DNA from: Gordonia sp. OPL2
GTDB lineage: Bacteria; Actinomycetota; Actinomycetes; Mycobacteriales; Mycobacteriaceae
Reading direction: 5' to 3'
DNA: 53,808 bases
Assembly: GCF_003797825.1 (NCBI RefSeq)
Contig: NZ_RKME01000035.1
Coordinates: forward strand, 1 to 53,808
The translations under genes and the position numbers were made by a program. Below the pieces are notes generated by a model. It had not been told where the DNA came from and ran no database searches. It was given only the letters and a program-made list of their open reading frames with translations. Every line of letters starts with the position of its first letter. The stretch's first letter is position 1. Positions 48,781 through 53,808 of this stretch are shown here, piece by piece.

Positions 48781-49881
48781 TCAGGTCGCGCTGCGGCCGT
48801 CCTCGATCGCCTCCAGCACGGCCTCGACCGTCTCGTCGTCTCCGACGAACTCCTCGGGACGCTGTCCTTCGCTCATCAGGTGACGCCAGTTGACGGGGTC
48901 AAACACCACCGCGTCGTGTCGGTCGATGAAGTCGATGACGAGTTTGGCGAATCTCTCCGGATCGGATCGGAAGGGGAAATGGCCACAGCCCGTGAAGGTT
49001 TCGAGTTCGGAATGTGGGATCGCCGAATGGGCGAGCAGCGCGTGCTGGTAGGGGATCACGGTGTCCTCGTCACCCCAGATCAACAGCACGGGCAGACGCT
49101 CGGTCAGGTAGCACCGATCCATCATGGTGACCACCTGGCCGCGCCAGTCGACCACGGCACGCAAGGTCCGCAGGAACGCCGACGATGCCGTCGGATCGGT
49201 CAGGTCGCCGAGGACGCGGACCAGATCCTCGTGGTCGTTGAGCAGCCGGCGTGGCGAGACCGCGTTCGGCACACCGGGGATCCGCGGCGCTGCGGCGAGG
49301 GTGCGCGCACCCAGGCGCAGCGCGGGCACGACGCCGGGCAGGCGGAGCATCGTGAGGATCTCATGGGCGACCGGGGTGGAGACGAGACGTAGCGCGGGGT
49401 TCACATCACGCGTCACGCCGCCGGCCGCCACCAATACCAGGCGCTCGGCGAACCGTGGGAACTGGTAGCAGAACTGCATGGCCACGCCACCGCCGAGGGA
49501 GTGCCCGACGACGGTCACCTTCGAATGCCCCAGCACGACCAGCAGGTCGCGCATCCCGTTGGCGAAGGCCGGGACCGAGTAGTCGGCGCGGGGTTTGTCG
49601 GACAGGCCGTGACCCAGCAGGTCGGGCGCGATGACCGTGTAGTGCTGTGCCAGCGTGGGAATCACCTCGTCCCAGGTGGACGAGTTGTCGCCGATGCCGT
49701 GGATCAGCAACAGCGCGGGCCCGCTCCCGGCGATGCGGTAGGCCCGACGATATCCGTGGATCGTGTGATATTCGATGCGGACGTCGGTGTCGAGAACCGG
49801 GCGCAACGATGGGGCCTTCGGCGACGTCGCACGCGGTCGCCCGCGGACGCCCCCGGAGGGCGGGTGAGTGGTTCCGGACAC
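48781..49881 (-). CDS. Alpha/beta-hydrolase
   Basis: A 366-residue hydrolase: HGYRRAYRIAGSGPALLLIHGIGDNSSTWDEVIPTLA, APDLLGHGLSDKP, the nucleophile elbow VVGHSLGGGVAMQF, the Asp in LIWGDEDTVIPYQHA and the His in GCGHFPFRSDPERF. All triad residues are present. Similar proteins are conserved in mycobacteria without a defined substrate. The GTG at 49881 has GAGGAG five bases upstream and is preferred to an ATG at 49902, which has none. An acidic tail of about 30 residues is present. Confidence 0.88.
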   Translation of the reverse strand: MSGTTHPPSGGVRGRPRATSPKAPSLRPVLDTDVRIEYHTIHGYRRAYRIAGSGPALLLIHGIGDNSSTWDEVIPTLAQHYTVIAPDLLGHGLSDKPRADYSVPAFANGMRDLLVVLGHSKVTVVGHSLGGGVAMQFCYQFPRFAERLVLVAAGGVTRDVNPALRLVSTPVAHEILTMLRLPGVVPALRLGARTLAAAPRIPGVPNAVSPRRLLNDHEDLVRVLGDLTDPTASSAFLRTLRAVVDWRGQVVTMMDRCYLTERLPVLLIWGDEDTVIPYQHALLAHSAIPHSELETFTGCGHFPFRSDPERFAKLVIDFIDRHDAVVFDPVNWRHLMSEGQRPEEFVGDDETVEAVLEAIEDGRSAT

Positions 49882-50080
49882 GGTGGCTCCTCGTGCATTC
49901 ACGTCTCTGGTGCGCGCTCGTCTCGCGGTGCTGCCGCGGCGGCGTCCTGACCCCCGAGTAAACCCTACGTTGGCACATTCTGCCCAGGATGTTGCATCGA
50001 GTTAACGTCGGTTGAACGCTGGTGCGCGGTCTGCCGTCGCAGCGGTCGGGTGGGATGCCTGCCTGACTAGGCTGGAGGCG

Positions 50081-50710
50081 ATGAATCCGTTCGATGTCGA
50101 CAGCTTCCTGGCCACCGGCGGGCTGATCGGTCTCTGCGTTCTGATCTTCGTCGAGACGGGGCTGCTGATCGGCTTCGTCTTTCCCGGTGACTCGGTCCTG
50201 TTCACCGCGGGCGTGCTTGCTGCGCAACCGGATCCGTTTGCGCCATGGTGGCTCCTGTGCCTCGCGGTTCCGGCCGCGGCGATCATCGGCGATCAGCTGG
50301 GCTATCTCATCGGCCGACGCCTGGGGTCGGGTGTGGTCGAGGGGCGGGTCATGCGGATGATCGGTCCGGAGCCCCTGGCGAAGACGCATCGGTACTTCGA
50401 GCGATTCGGTGCCGCGACGGTGTTCTTCGCCCGGTTCATCGGGATCGTGCGGACCCTGACGCCGGTCGTCGCCGGCTTCACCGGCATGTCCTATCGGGTG
50501 TTCACGCTGTTCAGCGTTCTCGGCAGTATCGCCTGGGCGGCAGGGCTGATCATGCTCGGATACTGGCTCGGCCAGGTGGCGATCATCCGCGATCACCTCG
50601 AGTTGTTCATCATCGCGTCGGTGCTGACGGTCGTGGTCCCGACTGCGATCCACTTCGGGCGCCGGTGGCGTGCGACGCGGTCGGTGCCCGACGACGATCC
50701 GGCCGCATGA
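50081..50710 (+). CDS. DedA family membrane protein
   Basis: A 209-residue protein with about five hydrophobic segments and the two DedA motifs, FVETGLLIGFVFPGDSVLFTAGVLA and FFARFIGIVRTLTPVVAGFTGMSYRVF. DedA proteins move or flip lipid carriers such as undecaprenyl phosphate or phospholipids. GGAGG stands close to the ATG at 50081, and TAGGCT at 50068-50073 could be a -10 with almost no leader. The divergent hydrolase is 199 bases away. Confidence 0.9.
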   Translation: MNPFDVDSFLATGGLIGLCVLIFVETGLLIGFVFPGDSVLFTAGVLAAQPDPFAPWWLLCLAVPAAAIIGDQLGYLIGRRLGSGVVEGRVMRMIGPEPLAKTHRYFERFGAATVFFARFIGIVRTLTPVVAGFTGMSYRVFTLFSVLGSIAWAAGLIMLGYWLGQVAIIRDHLELFIIASVLTVVVPTAIHFGRRWRATRSVPDDDPAA

Positions 50711-50800
50711 CAAGGACCGAGTCCCGGCGACCGGTGATCAGATGATGGCGACCGTATCGCTGACCGTCACGTTCCCCGTCATCCACATGCGATCCGCGAG

Positions 50801-52348
50801 CTACTGGTAGAACGGCTCGTCGCGGTCGGATCCCGACGAGAAGTCGTCGGCGATCGTCGCGGCGAGCTCGGCGAACGCCCGACGGGTGTTCTTGCCGACC
50901 AGTTCGAGGTCGACGTCGGCGCCTTCGGAGAGATGATCGTCGAACGGGATCTTGTGCACGGCCCGGCATCGGGTGAGGAAGTGCTGGCCGAGCTGATCGG
51001 TGTCGATCGTCGACGCGCCGGGCCGGGACGAACTGAGGACCACGACGGCCCGCGACACCAGGTGACCGTAACCGTGGGCCTCCAGCCAGTCGAGGGTTGC
51101 GCCCGCGCTGCGCGCACCGTCCATCGCCGGTGAACTGACCAGGATGATCGCGTTCGCCATGTCGAGGACGCCGTTCATCGCCGAGTGACTCAGTCCGGTG
51201 CCGCAGTCGGTGATGATGATGTTGTAGAAGCGCTGCAGGATGCGCATGACCCCGCGGTACTCCTCGTCGCTGAACGCCTCGGCCATGGCCGGATCACGTT
51301 CGGACGCAAGCACTTCGAGCCGACTCGGCGCCTGCGACGTGTGTGCGCGGACGTCGGAGTACCGGTACACGTTCTCATCGGCCAGCAGATCCCGGACCGT
51401 CGAGCGGGTCTGTTGCGGTACCCGCTGGGCGAGGGTGCCAAGATCCGGATTCGCATCCACCGCGATGACGCGATCACCACGCAGAGAGGCGAAGGTCGAG
51501 CCCAGACCCACCGTCGTGGTCGTCTTGCCCACGCCGCCCTTGAGGGACAGGACCGCGATCCGGTAGTCGCCGCGGACGGGACGATTGACGCGCTCGAGGA
51601 GATGCTTGTACTCGATATCCGCCTGGGATTCACCGGGATTGATCGCACCGGCGGACATGGTGTGCACGGCACGGCGCCAGCCGCGGCTGGGCGCGCGCCG
51701 GGCCTTGCGGATCAGCGCCACCTCGTCGAGCGCCGGCCCGGCATGGGGATCCCCGTAGCCGGGGGGAGTCATCGGATAGCCGTTGCCGTACGGCGCGCCC
51801 GGGCCCATCGGAGGCGCCATCGGTCCAGGGGCCGGCGGCGGTGCCTGCGTGGGATGCGGCTGTTGGTGCTGCTGCTGCGCAGGTGCGGTCGGGGGCGGAC
51901 CCGGCTGGTACGGCGGTGCCGGGTACGAGGCCGGAGGGGTGGGGGGTGGCGAGTACGCGGCAGGCGGCGCCTCGAAGGCCTGGTCGACGGCAGGCCGTGG
52001 TCCCATCGGGTGCGGCGGGCGTGCTGGCTCGCTGTTCGCGCCGGTGCTGGTGGGCCCGGTGCTGGTCGGACCGCTTGCCGGACCGGTGCCGGTGGGATCG
52101 CCACTGCCCGGCGCGAAAGGCTGGGCGGGCGCGGGTGGCCCGGTGAGGTCGGCACGCGAGACCCCGGGCGGAGGCGGACTGGGTTGTGTCCGTTCCGGAT
52201 GCGGGCCGGTCGTCGGAGACGGACGCTGTTCACGCGACGGCGGTGCGGACTCGGGCGCCTCGAGCGACTCCGGATCGGCGAACTGGAGCCACGGCGGGGG
52301 CGCCGGCACGCCGGAATTGTCGAAACTCCCGGAGTTGTCGTACGTCAT
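50801..52348 (-). CDS. MinD/ParA-like ATPase with proline-rich head (EspI-like)
   Basis: A 515-residue protein. Residues 1-205 are rich in Pro, Gly, Ala and Gln; then ARRAPSRGWRRAVHTMSAGAINPGES, a segment typical for MinD-like proteins linked to ESX secretion (EspI, Rv3876 type), and the ATPase domain with deviant Walker A LKGGVGKTTTT at about 270-277, VIAVDANPDLGTLA and IITDCGTGLSHSAMNG. The head resembles that of EspI, but no ESX genes are in the window, so it may be one of the stand-alone relatives. AGGGGG precedes the ATG; TAGACT (complement of 52404-52409) is a -10 candidate. Confidence 0.88.
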   Translation of the reverse strand: MTYDNSGSFDNSGVPAPPPWLQFADPESLEAPESAPPSREQRPSPTTGPHPERTQPSPPPPGVSRADLTGPPAPAQPFAPGSGDPTGTGPASGPTSTGPTSTGANSEPARPPHPMGPRPAVDQAFEAPPAAYSPPPTPPASYPAPPYQPGPPPTAPAQQQHQQPHPTQAPPPAPGPMAPPMGPGAPYGNGYPMTPPGYGDPHAGPALDEVALIRKARRAPSRGWRRAVHTMSAGAINPGESQADIEYKHLLERVNRPVRGDYRIAVLSLKGGVGKTTTTVGLGSTFASLRGDRVIAVDANPDLGTLAQRVPQQTRSTVRDLLADENVYRYSDVRAHTSQAPSRLEVLASERDPAMAEAFSDEEYRGVMRILQRFYNIIITDCGTGLSHSAMNGVLDMANAIILVSSPAMDGARSAGATLDWLEAHGYGHLVSRAVVVLSSSRPGASTIDTDQLGQHFLTRCRAVHKIPFDDHLSEGADVDLELVGKNTRRAFAELAATIADDFSSGSDRDEPFYQ

Positions 52349-52509
52349 TCGGATGAATCCCCCTGTGAACGGTTCGATGGTGTGAATTCCATCGTTCGCG
52401 GAGAGTCTACCGAAGACGGGTCGGTCCGCTGCATGGCGTCAACGGTCGCCCGAGCGGCTGACCAGCCACGTTGCCGACTTCGTCGCGTCGGTCACCCAGG
52501 GTCATCGGT

Positions 52510-53730
52510 TCAGATGACCCGCTGCTCGATCAGGGACGACATGGTGGCGTCGTCGACGCCGAGCAGGCCCCGGTAGATCTCGTCGTTGTGGGAGCCGGGG
52601 CGGGGAGGGCCGGCCGACCGGACATGGCCGGGTGACTCCGACAGTTTCGGCACGATCCCCGGTCCGAGCACATCCCGGCCGAGTCGCTCGTCGTGGTGCG
52701 GCACGAGCATGTCGCGTGCGAGTATCTGTGGATCGCGGACCACCTCGGCGACGGTGTTGACCGGACCGACGACCACACCGGCCGCGCCGAGGATCTCGAT
52801 CAGTTCGTCACTGCTGTGGGCGATCGCCCAGTCCGCGATGATGCCGTCGAGCTCGTCCTGGTTCTCCCCGCGCGCCCGGTGGTCGGCGAACCGCGGGTCC
52901 GTCGCGAGGTCGGGCCGGTTCATGGCCCCGCAGAGCCTGCGGAAGACCGTGTCCTGGTTCGCCGCGATCACCAGTCGCAAGCCGTCGGAGGCGAGATACA
53001 GGTTCGACGGCGCGATCCCGTCGAGACGGGTGCCCGACGGTCCGCGGACCACCCCGCCGAGGTCGTAGTCGGCGATCGTGGACTCCTGGACGGCCAGACA
53101 CGCCTCGGTCAGGGCGGTGTCGACGACCTGGCCGCGGCCGGTCACCGTGCGCCGGTGCAACGCCGCGAGGGCGCCCTGGACCGCGAACATGCCGGCGAGG
53201 GTGTCGCCGAGCGACAGCGCGAGCCGTGGCGGTGCCTCACCCGGATAGCCGTTGAGGTAGCGCAGACCGCTCTCGGCCTCGGCGACCGAGGCGTATCCGG
53301 CACGACCCGCCGCCGGCCCGGTCTGGCCGTAGCCGGACACCCGCACCAGGATCAGGCCCGGATTCCGTCCGGCCAGTACGTCGTAGCCGAGATCCCAGCG
53401 TTCGAGGGTGCCCGGGCGGAAGTTCTCGACGATGACGTCGGCATGGTCGACCAGTCGCAGGAACAGGTCGCGCCCGGCCGGTGCCCGCAGGTCGAGAGTG
53501 ATGGCCTTCTTGTTGCGCGCGTGGACCGTCCAGTAGACCCGCTCGCCGTCCGCCTCGGCCTGACCCCAGGTGCGGATCGGGTCCGGGGCACCGGGCGCCT
53601 CGATCTTGATGACCTCGGCGCCCATGTCGCCGAGCAGCCGGCCCGCGAACGGACCCGCGATCAGCGTGCCCAGCTCGAGGACGCGGAGACCGTCCAGTGC
53701 TCCCTGCGGAGAAACCTCGGAGTGCGTCAC
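52510..53730 (-). CDS. CoA-transferase family III (CaiB/BaiF)
   Basis: A 406-residue enzyme: LDGLRVLELGTLIAGPFAGRLLGDMGAEVIKIEAPG at the start, WTVHARNKKAITLDLRAPAGRDL, ADVIVENFRPGTLERWDLGYD, and LSLGDTLAGMFAVQGALAAL with the Asp that forms the acyl anhydride. It moves CoA between carboxylic acids; the substrate is unknown. GTG at 53730 was used as start, with only AAGG close before it. The last 78 bases of the window (53731-53808) show nothing else. Confidence 0.9.
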   Translation of the reverse strand: MTHSEVSPQGALDGLRVLELGTLIAGPFAGRLLGDMGAEVIKIEAPGAPDPIRTWGQAEADGERVYWTVHARNKKAITLDLRAPAGRDLFLRLVDHADVIVENFRPGTLERWDLGYDVLAGRNPGLILVRVSGYGQTGPAAGRAGYASVAEAESGLRYLNGYPGEAPPRLALSLGDTLAGMFAVQGALAALHRRTVTGRGQVVDTALTEACLAVQESTIADYDLGGVVRGPSGTRLDGIAPSNLYLASDGLRLVIAANQDTVFRRLCGAMNRPDLATDPRFADHRARGENQDELDGIIADWAIAHSSDELIEILGAAGVVVGPVNTVAEVVRDPQILARDMLVPHHDERLGRDVLGPGIVPKLSESPGHVRSAGPPRPGSHNDEIYRGLLGVDDATMSSLIEQRVI

Positions 53731-53808
53731 CTTGTCAGCATCGCCGATGCCCGGCCGTGGGTGGTGCCCGGGTGCCGAATGGCGTCGGGGCCCGACGGGG
53801 TGCGGGGT

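Overview
The window looks like chromosomal DNA of a high-GC actinobacterium of the Mycobacteriales, most like Gordonia or a close relative. This rests on the GC-rich codon use, the actinobacterial forms of the ribosomal proteins (long tail on L17, RG-rich head on S5), a MinD-like protein of the EspI type, F420-type luciferase-like oxidoreductases and several probable leaderless promoters. The genus is an inference. No mobile element, rRNA, tRNA or CRISPR array was seen.

Layout. 1-3676 (minus): three tightly coupled genes, a large P-loop ATPase cut by the left edge, a small winged-helix-like protein and a DUF559/Vsr-like nuclease; this is a candidate defence module. 3767-11760 (minus): a complete respiratory nitrate reductase operon narGHJI followed by a narK transporter. 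12111-16358: a TDT/SLAC1 family channel, a cupin, a PQQ-type sugar dehydrogenase lipoprotein, an ankyrin-repeat lipoprotein and an EthD-domain protein. 16606-22259 (plus): the distal half of the spc ribosomal operon, rpsH-rplF-rplR-rpsE-rpmD-rplO-secY-adk-map. 22532-25968: a membrane-anchored esterase translationally coupled to an MprF-like (DUF2156) membrane protein. 26127-29062 (minus): an alanyl-tRNA synthetase core protein without editing domain, fdhD and dtd. 29123-33209 (minus): a sulfonate/sulfone-type monooxygenase with its ABC importer, with a divergent F420-type oxidoreductase. 34382-37763: a SIMPL lipoprotein, a small holin-like membrane protein, a DUF1801 protein with a MarR regulator, and a divergent FAD monooxygenase. 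38024-42816 (plus): the alpha ribosomal operon infA-rpmJ-rpsM-rpsK-rpsD-rpoA-rplQ-truA. 42813-48104: a quinate/shikimate catabolic locus (TetR, shikimate dehydrogenase, shikimate transporter, and a divergent two-domain dehydroshikimate dehydratase). 48134-53730: TM2 protein, alpha/beta hydrolase, DedA protein, MinD-like ATPase and a CoA-transferase.

How it fits together. The ribosomal cluster is split: accessory metabolic islands lie before rpsH (in place of the usual rplN-rplX-rplE-rpsN genes) and between map and infA. Anaerobic nitrate respiration (nar, narK, fdhD), organosulfur use (LLM/ABC) and aromatic-precursor catabolism (qsu-like) are the main accessory functions. The features most worth following are the left-edge ATPase/nuclease module, the free-standing AlaRS core near dtd, the paired operators of the qsu-like locus, the triple palindrome between marR and the FAD monooxygenase, and a perfect 15-bp hairpin at the rplQ-truA junction that sits inside the only canonical truA reading frame.
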